This document shows positions 8,753 to 16,417 of a stretch of 64,000 bases of DNA, piece by piece. The DNA is taken from contig OZ257134.1 in NCBI GenBank assembly GCA_965279065.1, positions 1,178,001 through 1,242,000 on the forward strand, given 5' to 3'. This stretch comes from JAKAXS01 sp965279065. Lineage in GTDB: Bacteria > Pseudomonadota > Alphaproteobacteria > Rhizobiales > Hyphomicrobiaceae. The first letter of the stretch is position 1. The number at the start of each line of letters is the position of its first letter. A program made the position numbers and the translations under genes. A model generated the notes under the pieces. It did no database searches. It was not told where the DNA came from and worked only from the letters and a program-made list of their open reading frames with translations.

Positions 8753-9796
8753 ATGAAGGCGGCGGTACTGCATCGCTATGACGAGAAGCTGTCTGGCCCA
8801 GAGTTCGTCACGTACCAGGACGTAGAGGATCCGAAGATCCAAACGCCGAGCGACGTCATCGTGCGTATCGGTGGCGCCGGCGTCTGCCGCACCGATCTCC
8901 ATATCGTCGAAGGCATCTGGCGCGAGAAGTCCAACGTCGCGCTGCCCTACATCATGGGACACGAGAACGCCGGCTGGGTCGAGGCCATCGGCGCCGGCGT
9001 CGACGGCATCAAGGTCGGCGACCCCATCATCTGCCATCCGCTGGTAACGAGCGGTCACTGCCTGGCCTGCCGCCGCGGCAATGACATGCATGCGGACGGC
9101 AGCAGCTTTCCAGGCATCAACGCCAACGGCGGTTATGCGCAGTACTTGCGGACGTCGCTGAGGTCACTGATCAAGCTGCCGAAGACGCTGGCGCCCAAGG
9201 ACGTCGCACCCTACACGGACGCCGGATTGACGGCCTACCGCGCAGCGAAGAAGGCGTCGCGTCATCTGTTGCCGGGTCAGTTTGCCGTCGTCATCGGCTG
9301 CGGCGGGCTTGGACACATCGGCATACAGGTCTTGAAGGCGCTGTGCGCGGCGACGGTGATCGCCGTCGACCGGTCGATGGGCTCGCTCGACCTGGCGCGC
9401 TCCTGCGGTGCCGATCTTGCCATTAAGGCGGACGGCAACGAGGTCGACGCCATCAAGGAGTTGACCGGCGGACATGGCGCCGAAGCCGTCATCGATTTCG
9501 TCGGTGAAGGCGACTCCGTTGCCAACGGGATCGCGGCGACGCGCAACGACGGCTTCTACTACATCGTCGGCTACGGCGGGAAGGTCGAGATCCCGACCCT
9601 GGACATGATCGCCTCGGAGAAGACGATCGTCGGCAATCTCGTCGGCACCTACGCGGAACTGGTGGAGCTGATGGCGCTGGCGGATAACGGCCGCGTCAAT
9701 CTCAGGACAAAGGAATACCGGTTGAGCGAGGCCAACCAGGCCTTGCTCGATCTGCATCACGGCAAGGTACACGGCCGCGCGGTGCTGATCCCGTGA
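8753..9796 (+). CDS. Zinc-type NAD(P)-dependent alcohol dehydrogenase (MDR family)
   Basis: Cytoplasmic oxidation of the propanol made by the monooxygenase is the likely role. 347 residues, MDR fold: catalytic-zinc Cys45 in GVCRTDLH, H70-E71 in GHENAGW, and the nucleotide site GCGGLGHIGIQ. The structural-zinc lobe is unusual: the C-x2-C-x2-C-x7-C pattern reads S100, C103, C106, A114, so only two of four cysteines remain. I reject the longer frame from 8627 because it spans the sigma-54 promoter; the ATG at 8753 has GGAAAGG upstream. First gene of the operon, with the next frame overlapping its stop. Confidence 0.92.
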   Translation: MKAAVLHRYDEKLSGPEFVTYQDVEDPKIQTPSDVIVRIGGAGVCRTDLHIVEGIWREKSNVALPYIMGHENAGWVEAIGAGVDGIKVGDPIICHPLVTSGHCLACRRGNDMHADGSSFPGINANGGYAQYLRTSLRSLIKLPKTLAPKDVAPYTDAGLTAYRAAKKASRHLLPGQFAVVIGCGGLGHIGIQVLKALCAATVIAVDRSMGSLDLARSCGADLAIKADGNEVDAIKELTGGHGAEAVIDFVGEGDSVANGIAATRNDGFYYIVGYGGKVEIPTLDMIASEKTIVGNLVGTYAELVELMALADNGRVNLRTKEYRLSEANQALLDLHHGKVHGRAVLIP

Positions 9797-9927
9797 CGGC
9801 AATAGCTTCGACATCCGAAAGCAACAAGCGCGACGTGACCCGCCTATGGCTCGAAGAATCGCGGGCCGAATTCGATGGGATCCCGCCGGAAAGCGGGCCG
9901 AAGGCGGGCATAGGGAGAAGGATGACC

Positions 9928-10116
9928 ATGATCCAGACACAGGAAACGGCGCCCGAGCTCAGCGAAGAGGATCGTTCGAAGGACGACTTCTTCCAGGAGA
10001 TCGGCGACGTGGCCGAGCGCATGACCACGGCGCACGGCAAGGATTTTGCCATGGGTGTCCTCATTTTGGCGGCGCGCTTCGTCGCCGAGGGCAAGCCTTT
10101 GGTGAGGCCGAGGTGA
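9928..10116 (+). CDS. Unrecognised small protein in the propane monooxygenase operon
   Basis: 62 residues from the ATG at 9928, which follows a strong GGGAGAAGG by 6 bases. The frame is open back to a GTG at 9793 overlapping the dehydrogenase stop, so a 107-residue form is possible. The sequence is acidic and helical (SEEDRSKDDFFQEIGDVAER, then FAMGVLILAARFVAEGK, amphipathic rather than a clear membrane span). I do not recognise the family. It lies directly before prmA in the operon, so a role in assembly or activity of the monooxygenase is conceivable, but nothing in the sequence proves it. Confidence 0.6.
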   Translation: MIQTQETAPELSEEDRSKDDFFQEIGDVAERMTTAHGKDFAMGVLILAARFVAEGKPLVRPR

Positions 10117-10167
10117 GCCTCGGAGAATTCGGCAATCTCTAACTAGAATTCAACTCAGGAGTTTTCA

Positions 10168-11862
10168 ATGGCAGCGAGCTTAACGCTCAATAAGATCACG
10201 GCGCAGAAGGGCATCAGCATTGCTGAGGCGACGTCACGCGTCGCCGATCTCGGCTGGACGCCGACATATGTGCAGGAAGCCGAGACATTTCCCACCGACT
10301 ACAAGATCTCCAAGGTTCCGCGCGATCCGATGAAGCAGGTGTTGCGCTCCTATTTCCCCATGCAGGAGGAAAAGGACAACCGCGTCTACGGTGCGCTGGA
10401 TGCGGCTTTGCGTGGCGACATGTTCCGCAACGTGGAGCCGCGCTGGGTCGAGTGGATGAAGCTGTTCCTGGCCATCATCCCGTTCCCGGAGATCTCGGCC
10501 GCACGCTCGATGGCGATGGTGGCGCGGCTGGCGCCGGGTGAAGAGCTGCGCACCGGCTTCACCATGCAGATGGTGGACGAGTTCCGTCACTCCACGATTC
10601 AGATGAACCTGAAGAAGTGGTACATGGAGAACTACATCGACCCGGCCGGCTTCGACATCACCGAGAAGGCGTTCGGCAAGTGCTATGCGTCGACGATCGG
10701 ACGCCAGTTCGGCGAAGGCTTCATCTGCGGCGACGCCATTACGTCGGCCAACGTCTACCTGACCGTGGTGGCCGAGACGGCCTTCACCAACACGCTGTTC
10801 GTCGCCATGCCGTCGGAAGCCGCGCGCAACGGCGACTACGCCCTGCCGACCGTGTTCCTGTCCGTACAGTCGGATGAATCGCGTCACGTCGGCAACGGCC
10901 ACTCGATGCTGATGGCGATGATCAACGATCCGTCGAACCACCTGCTGCTCGAGCGCGATCTCAAGTACGCCTTCTGGCAGAACCACGCCATCGTCGACGC
11001 GGCGATCGGTACCTTCATCGAGTACGGCACGACGAACCGCGACAAGAACAAGGAGTCGTACGTCGAACTGTGGCACCGCTGGATCTACGAGGACTACTAC
11101 CGCACGTACATGCTGCCGCTCGAAAAGTACGGCATCAAGATTCATCATGACGACGTTGCGGCCGCCTGGGACCGGCTGGTCAAGAAGAACTACGTGCACA
11201 AGGTGGCACAGTTCTTCGCGGTCGGCTGGCCGGTGAACTTCTGGCGCATCGAAGCCCAGACGGAGAAGGACTTCGAGTGGTTCGAGCACAAATATCCGGG
11301 CTGGTATGCCGAGTTCGGCGACTTCTGGAAGTGGTATGCGCGCAAGAGCGTGCCGGGCCAGACGAACATCCTGTTCGACCAGGAGAACGGCTACGTCTAC
11401 CCGCATCGCTGCTGGAGCTGCATGGTGCCGGCGCTGATCCGCGAAGACTTCTGCGTCGGTGAAGTCGACGGCAAGCTCTACACGTACTGCTCCGAGCAGT
11501 GCAAATGGACGCACACCGTCGCGTTCCAGGCGGAGTACGAGGGCCGTCCGACGCCGGCGATGGGCCGCTTCAAGGGCCAGCGCATCTGGGAAGATTGCTA
11601 CCACGGCTGGGATCTGGCCGACGCCATCAAGGATCTCGGCTTCGTGCGGCCCGACGGCAAGACGATCACGGCGCAACCGCATCTGCGCTTTGACCAGAAG
11701 GACATGTGGACGCTCGATCACGTCAAGGGCCACACGCTCCAGAGCCCGCTGGTGTTGATCCGCGACATGAGCCCTGCCGATCGCGAGAAACACATCGCGG
11801 AGTATCGCGCCGGCTTCAAGATCAAGTCGTGCAACTGCGGCAACGGTCACCATCATCACTGA
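10168..11862 (+). CDS. prmA: Propane monooxygenase hydroxylase large subunit (group 5 soluble diiron monooxygenase)
   Basis: Alpha subunit of the hydroxylase; inserts one oxygen atom of O2 into propane (1- or 2-propanol) or other short alkanes. 564 residues. The carboxylate-bridged diiron ligands are all visible with the spacing of soluble methane monooxygenase: E108, E138 and H141 (DEFRH), E203, E237 and H240 (DESRH). A Cys cluster near 410-450 (HRCWSCMV and YCSEQCKW) is typical of these alpha subunits. It closely resembles actinobacterial PrmA/MimA (for example RSYFPMEEEKDNRVYGA-like and GFDITEKAF blocks). AGGAG precedes the ATG. The C-terminus ends in an odd Cys/His tail (SCNCGNGHHHH). The gene order A-B-C-D matches prm/mim clusters. 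Confidence 0.96.
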   Translation: MAASLTLNKITAQKGISIAEATSRVADLGWTPTYVQEAETFPTDYKISKVPRDPMKQVLRSYFPMQEEKDNRVYGALDAALRGDMFRNVEPRWVEWMKLFLAIIPFPEISAARSMAMVARLAPGEELRTGFTMQMVDEFRHSTIQMNLKKWYMENYIDPAGFDITEKAFGKCYASTIGRQFGEGFICGDAITSANVYLTVVAETAFTNTLFVAMPSEAARNGDYALPTVFLSVQSDESRHVGNGHSMLMAMINDPSNHLLLERDLKYAFWQNHAIVDAAIGTFIEYGTTNRDKNKESYVELWHRWIYEDYYRTYMLPLEKYGIKIHHDDVAAAWDRLVKKNYVHKVAQFFAVGWPVNFWRIEAQTEKDFEWFEHKYPGWYAEFGDFWKWYARKSVPGQTNILFDQENGYVYPHRCWSCMVPALIREDFCVGEVDGKLYTYCSEQCKWTHTVAFQAEYEGRPTPAMGRFKGQRIWEDCYHGWDLADAIKDLGFVRPDGKTITAQPHLRFDQKDMWTLDHVKGHTLQSPLVLIRDMSPADREKHIAEYRAGFKIKSCNCGNGHHHH

Positions 11863-11946
11863 TGTTCACGTCAGGGGCCGGCGTCGGTTCGGCCCCTGAC
11901 CTTCCCAGTTTTCAACAATCCTTTCCGAGCGGCGGCACGGATCCAA

Positions 11947-12981
11947 ATGACGACATACAAAGTGACGCTCGAGCCTGTCGGCATCGAGATGGACGTAGAC
12001 GAAGGTGAGACGGTTCTCGATGCGGCCTTCCGGCAGGGCATCGCCCTGATGCATGGCTGCAAGGAGGGTCAATGCTCCAGCTGCAAATCGAAGCTGATCG
12101 ACGGGGACATCGATCTGCTGAAGTACTCGACGTTTGCACTGCCGGACCACGAGCGCGACGAGAATTACATCCTGCTCTGCCGGACGCATGCGTTCAGCGA
12201 TCTCACGGTCGAACTGACGAACTTCGACGAAGAAATGCTCAGCCGGTCGATCCCGGTGAAGGACTTCAAGGGCACGGTCGCCGGGGTCCGGGACCTGACG
12301 CACGACATCCGGTTGCTGGAGATCGACCTCGAAGAGCCGATCAAGTTCTGGGCCGGGCAGTATGTCGACATCACCATTCCCAGCAAGGGCGTGACGCGGT
12401 CCTACTCGATGGCCAATCCGCCGAGCGAGGGTCGAAAGCTGCAGTTCATCATCAAGAAGTATCCCAACGGCGAGTTTTCGGCGCTGTTGGACGGGGGGCT
12501 GAAGCCCGGTACGGAAATCACGGCGAAGGGACCATACGGCGGCTGTTTTCGCCGGGAAGGACGGCCTGGCCCCATCGTGCTGATCGGCGGTGGATCAGGC
12601 ATGTCGCCGCTGTGGTCCATTCTCAACGACCACATCGAAAGCGGGGAACAGCGGCCCATCCGGTTCTTCTACGGCGCCCGCAGCGAAAAGGACCTGTTCT
12701 ATCTCGACGAGTTCGCCAGCATCTCGAGCAAGCTGCCGGACTTCAAGTTCATCCCCGCGCTTTCGGACAACAACGGCGGCGCGTGGAGCGGCGAGACCGG
12801 TTTCGTGCACGACGTCGTGCAGCGGCGCTTGCGCGAGGAAGCGCTGCCCGGACAGATCGATGCCTATTCGTGCGGGCCGCCCCCGATGATCGACGCCGTC
12901 ATGCCGGTGCTGTTCGGGATCGGCGTGGAGCCGAACCACTTCTACTACGACAAGTTCACGCAGCCCGTGAAAAAGGACTGA
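11947..12981 (+). CDS. prmB: Propane monooxygenase reductase
   Basis: Transfers electrons from NADH to the diiron hydroxylase. 344 residues: an N-terminal plant-type [2Fe-2S] ferredoxin domain with C38, C43, C46 and C78, a flavin domain with the R-x-Y-S motif (TRSYSMAN), and an NAD domain with IGGGSGMSPL and the C-terminal CGPPPMID. Length and order fit reductases of soluble diiron monooxygenases. It lies between the large and small hydroxylase subunit genes, as in prmABCD. Confidence 0.94.
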   Translation: MTTYKVTLEPVGIEMDVDEGETVLDAAFRQGIALMHGCKEGQCSSCKSKLIDGDIDLLKYSTFALPDHERDENYILLCRTHAFSDLTVELTNFDEEMLSRSIPVKDFKGTVAGVRDLTHDIRLLEIDLEEPIKFWAGQYVDITIPSKGVTRSYSMANPPSEGRKLQFIIKKYPNGEFSALLDGGLKPGTEITAKGPYGGCFRREGRPGPIVLIGGGSGMSPLWSILNDHIESGEQRPIRFFYGARSEKDLFYLDEFASISSKLPDFKFIPALSDNNGGAWSGETGFVHDVVQRRLREEALPGQIDAYSCGPPPMIDAVMPVLFGIGVEPNHFYYDKFTQPVKKD

Positions 12982-13036
12982 CGGTCTCGACCCAACAACA
13001 CGCGGCAGGAATGCCGCCGATCTAGTGGAGGATTAG

Positions 13037-14113
13037 ATGGAAGGCAATGCATCGCCGGTCAAATCGGGAGCTGCGGGCGCGGCGACGTTTCCGGGGTCGG
13101 ACAGCCGCAAGTTCAACTACTACGAACCGAAGGGGCGCAAGCCGACGCACTACGAAGACATGACGCTCGACGTGCAACCCGATCCTGACCGCTATCTGCT
13201 GCAGGATTGGATCATCAACTTTCCGGACGGCACGCCGACGTATTCGAAGGACTGGACGCGCGCCAAGTCGGCTGACTGGCACATATACCGGGCTGTCGAC
13301 CAGGAGTGGGAGAAGACGCACTACCAGCGGCAGTCGACGATCTGCGGCACGATCCAGTCGGTGATCGAGAACGGCCGGCGCTCGGGCGCAGCCACCCGCT
13401 TCGACAAGTCGTGGGTGAAGGTGCTGCAGGATCACGTTGGGGCCTACAAGCACGCTGAATTCGGCCTCGGCACGTCGCTGATGCAGGCGCAGCGCTACGG
13501 CTTCACGCAGATGATCAACAACGCGATCCTGACCAACTCGTCCTACAAGCTCCGCTTCTCGCAGGATCTGACGCTCTACCTGGGCGAGGTCGGTCTCGAT
13601 ATCGAAGGCGGGATCGACAAGGACGCCGGCAAGACGCACTGGATGGAAGATCCGATCTGGCAGGGTACGCGGCGTGCCATCGAAGAGATCATGGCCAGCA
13701 GCGATTATCTGGAACAGTACGTTGCCATCAATTTTGTGTTCGAGCCGCTTGTGGGAGAACTTTTCCGTAGCGGCTTCGTCCTGCAGATGGCAGCGGCGCA
13801 CAACGACTTCATCACGCCCAGCGTGGTCTCGGCCGCCGAAGGCGACTACGAGCGAAACCTGGCAAACACCGTCGAACTCGTCCACACGCTGCTCAACGAC
13901 CGCGACTACTCGCTGCACAACAAGGTGATCATCGGCACGTGGATCGAAAAGCACGCCAAACTCGCGCATGCGGCCGCGGCGCAGTTGCAACCGATCTGGT
14001 CGCTGCCGCGTGTGAAGGTGACGAGCTTCACGGAGAGTTTCGAACTGGCGCGGAACCGCTTCAACAACGTGCTCCAGCAGTGCGGACTGCCCGTACCTGC
14101 CGTCACGGCCTGA
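13037..14113 (+). CDS. prmC: Propane monooxygenase hydroxylase small subunit
   Basis: Beta subunit of the (alpha-beta)2 hydroxylase; structural partner of PrmA with a ferritin-like helical fold but no metal-binding EExxH pair. 358 residues, typical for the family. Recognisable blocks are RKPTHYEDMTLDVQPDP, QEWEKTHYQRQSTICGTIQ-like DQEWEKTHYQRQSTICG and the helical C-terminal half. GTGGAGG lies just upstream of the start. Position third in prmABCD supports the call. Confidence 0.93.
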   Translation: MEGNASPVKSGAAGAATFPGSDSRKFNYYEPKGRKPTHYEDMTLDVQPDPDRYLLQDWIINFPDGTPTYSKDWTRAKSADWHIYRAVDQEWEKTHYQRQSTICGTIQSVIENGRRSGAATRFDKSWVKVLQDHVGAYKHAEFGLGTSLMQAQRYGFTQMINNAILTNSSYKLRFSQDLTLYLGEVGLDIEGGIDKDAGKTHWMEDPIWQGTRRAIEEIMASSDYLEQYVAINFVFEPLVGELFRSGFVLQMAAAHNDFITPSVVSAAEGDYERNLANTVELVHTLLNDRDYSLHNKVIIGTWIEKHAKLAHAAAAQLQPIWSLPRVKVTSFTESFELARNRFNNVLQQCGLPVPAVTA

Positions 14114-14147
14114 CGGGCGAATTGAACATCGAGATAGGACGGCGAAG

Positions 14148-14501
14148 ATGAGTGACCATAGTGCAAATATTTTCCAGTCGATGGACAAGCTGAAATTCGA
14201 TGGAACGATCTCGCATCAGTGCGGCGTGACGATGAACGACAGTGTCGAGGCGCGCGCCATCGCTGAAGTGATGGCCGAGAAACCGAACATCACCGTCACG
14301 TACATGCCGGCAATGATCCGCATCGACGGTCAAGGCAAGATCGAGTTCAAGATGAGCGAGATCAGCGAGGCGCTCGGGCGTCCGATGACCACGAACATCT
14401 TTGAGATCTCCACGTCTACCCACTACGGGCGGATGGTGATGATCGACGAAGACAACGTCGTCCTGTTCGGGAACATGGAAGACGCCATGAAGTACATCTA
14501 G
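14148..14501 (+). CDS. prmD: Propane monooxygenase coupling (regulatory) protein
   Basis: Cofactor-less effector of the MmoB/DmpM family that docks on the hydroxylase and tunes its reaction with O2. 117 residues, slightly longer than the minimum for the family. The block CGVTMNDSVEARAIAEVMAE followed by NITVTYMPAMIRIDGQGKIE is characteristic. It follows prmC by 34 bp in the same operon. Confidence 0.93.
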   Translation: MSDHSANIFQSMDKLKFDGTISHQCGVTMNDSVEARAIAEVMAEKPNITVTYMPAMIRIDGQGKIEFKMSEISEALGRPMTTNIFEISTSTHYGRMVMIDEDNVVLFGNMEDAMKYI

Positions 14502-14592
14502 GCGTCGGGTCGGCCGCGTCTCGCCAATCAAGTCAGGCACTACAGTCCGATTGCCGGGCTGGCATCGTCAACGTGATGCAGGGGATCTATCC

Positions 14593-15633
14593 ATGTATGT
14601 GACGAAAAAGGGCGAAGAGATCTTCGTCATCGACGGACACACGCACTTCTGGGACGGCAGTCCGGCCAACCAGCGCAACATCCACGGTAAGCAGTTCATC
14701 GACTGCTTCTTCAACTACCACACCGGGCTCAGCCCCAAGGAAGAGCTGTGGCCCAAGGAGAAGTTCGAGAAGTACGACGCCGAAACCATGCACGACGACC
14801 TCTTCGTCAAGGGGTACGTGGACATGGCAATCCTGCAGCCGACGTATCTGACGGACTTCTACGTCAACGGCTTCAACACGACCGAGCAGAACAGCAAAAT
14901 GGCCGAGGCTTACCCCGGTCGCTACATCTGCAACGGCTCCTTCGACCCGCGCGACGGCGCCAAGGGTATCGAATACCTGCACAAGCAGAAGGAACAGTAC
15001 GGCATCAAGGGCGTGAAGCTCTACACGGCGGAGTGGCGCGGTGACTCGAGGGGCTACAAGCTGACCGACACGGCGTGTTATGAATACCTACGCTGGTGCG
15101 ACAAGCTCGGCATCAAGAACATCCACGTCCACAAGGGCCCGACGATCCTTCCGCTCAATCGTGATGCTTTCGATGTCGCCGACGTCGATGACGTCGCGAC
15201 ATCGTTCCAGAACCTCAACTTCATCGTCGAGCACTGCGGTCTGCCGCGCCTGGACGACTTCTGCTGGATCGCCACGCAAGAGACCAACGTCTATGCGGGC
15301 CTGGCCGTGGCCATACCCTTCATTCACAGCCGCCCCGCCTACTTCGCGCACATCATCTCCGAGCTGCTGTTCTGGGTCGGGGAGGACAAGATCCTGTTCG
15401 GCAGCGACTACGGCATTTGGACGCCGAAGTGGATCATCGACAAGTTCATGGCCTTCGAGATGCCGAAGGATGTCGCAGCCGAGACCGGCACGTCGCTGAC
15501 GCTGGAGGGCAAAAGGAAAATTCTCGGGCTCAATGCGGCGCGGCTCTACGGCGTCGATGTCGCGGCGCAGAAGCAGAAGTTCGCGCCGTCGGCCCGGCAG
15601 AAGGTCGCCGCGGGCGGAGGCTGGTTCCGATGA
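14593..15633 (+). CDS. Amidohydrolase-2 family metal hydrolase conserved in propane monooxygenase clusters
   Basis: 346 residues with a TIM-barrel metal site: DGHTHFWDG near the N-terminus, HVHKGP in the middle, EHCGLPRL and FGSDYG toward the C-terminus. The family contains decarboxylases and hydrolases acting on small acids; no substrate can be read from the sequence. Genes of this type follow prmABCD in actinobacterial and other prm/mim clusters, so the link to propane oxidation is well supported even though the reaction is not. I use the ATG at 14593 (MYVTKKGEEI); the frame is open to a TTG at 14551. Its stop overlaps the next start as ATGA. Confidence 0.88.
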   Translation: MYVTKKGEEIFVIDGHTHFWDGSPANQRNIHGKQFIDCFFNYHTGLSPKEELWPKEKFEKYDAETMHDDLFVKGYVDMAILQPTYLTDFYVNGFNTTEQNSKMAEAYPGRYICNGSFDPRDGAKGIEYLHKQKEQYGIKGVKLYTAEWRGDSRGYKLTDTACYEYLRWCDKLGIKNIHVHKGPTILPLNRDAFDVADVDDVATSFQNLNFIVEHCGLPRLDDFCWIATQETNVYAGLAVAIPFIHSRPAYFAHIISELLFWVGEDKILFGSDYGIWTPKWIIDKFMAFEMPKDVAAETGTSLTLEGKRKILGLNAARLYGVDVAAQKQKFAPSARQKVAAGGGWFR

Positions 15634-16394
15634 ATGCGGTGAGTTTCCCCAAGGTCACCATGGATCGGATGCGCGAAGACGTGTGGTTGCAGCTTGCACG
15701 CGTGACCGATCCGGAACTCGATGAGGCCGTCACCGACATGGGCTTCATCGAGTCCTACGAGGTTCGCGACGGCGGCCATGTCCATGTCGCGTTTCGCCTG
15801 CCGACATATTGGTGTTCGCCGAACTTCGCGTTCCTGATGGGCCACGACATGCGCAAGTCGATCATGGCGTTGCCCTGGGTGACCGGGGTCGACGTGGTTC
15901 TCGGCGATCATATGTATGTCGATCAGATCAATCGCGGCGTGAACGGCGGGCTGAGTTTTCAGCAGACGTTCGGTGATGCCGCCGACGGTGACCTGGACGA
16001 CATCCGCCGGACGTTCCTGCGCAAGGCGTTCCAGTGGCGCCAGGAGGCGCTGATCACGCACCTGCTGGCGACCGGTGTCGCGGCGGAGGCGTTGGTCGAT
16101 TGGACGGTCGATCGCCTGCGCGAGACAGCCGAGGCCGACATCGCACGGCATCTGATCACGCGCTACCTGGAACGGCGTGAGGTTGGCGGCGGGTTCGGCG
16201 GCGGAGATCTGGCGTTCGTTTCGCTTGAGGGCACGCGGCTGGATGCCGGCACCCTGTCCGACCACCTGCGTGCCATTCGCCGTGTTCGAACCAATGCCGA
16301 GTTCAACGGCGCGTTGTGCCGCCGCTTGCTCGACGAACGCTTCAGCACCGAGCCACTCGCCCTCTGCCAACCCGGACGCCACGCGCCCCAATAG
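15630..16394 (+). CDS. DUF59/MIP18-like protein with C-terminal extension
   Basis: 254 residues. The first 100 resemble the DUF59 (PaaD/SufT/MIP18) fold: TDPELDEAVTDMGFIESYEV, then VHVAFRLPTYWCSPNFAFLM with a conserved Cys, and VVLGDHMYVDQINRGVNGG. The remaining 150 residues are helical and not recognised. DUF59 proteins take part in iron-sulfur or metal-centre assembly, so help in loading the diiron site or the [2Fe-2S] reductase is a reasonable inference. Translation is coupled to the amidohydrolase through the ATGA overlap at 15630; the chaperonin gene follows 23 bp later. Confidence 0.8.
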   Translation: MNAVSFPKVTMDRMREDVWLQLARVTDPELDEAVTDMGFIESYEVRDGGHVHVAFRLPTYWCSPNFAFLMGHDMRKSIMALPWVTGVDVVLGDHMYVDQINRGVNGGLSFQQTFGDAADGDLDDIRRTFLRKAFQWRQEALITHLLATGVAAEALVDWTVDRLRETAEADIARHLITRYLERREVGGGFGGGDLAFVSLEGTRLDAGTLSDHLRAIRRVRTNAEFNGALCRRLLDERFSTEPLALCQPGRHAPQ

Positions 16395-16417
16395 AGAACC
16401 CCTAAGGAAACGACCCT

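Noticed and set aside
10234..11859. 541-codon open frame on the minus strand opposite prmA
   Set aside because: Shadow frame; prmA carries all diiron ligands and homology.
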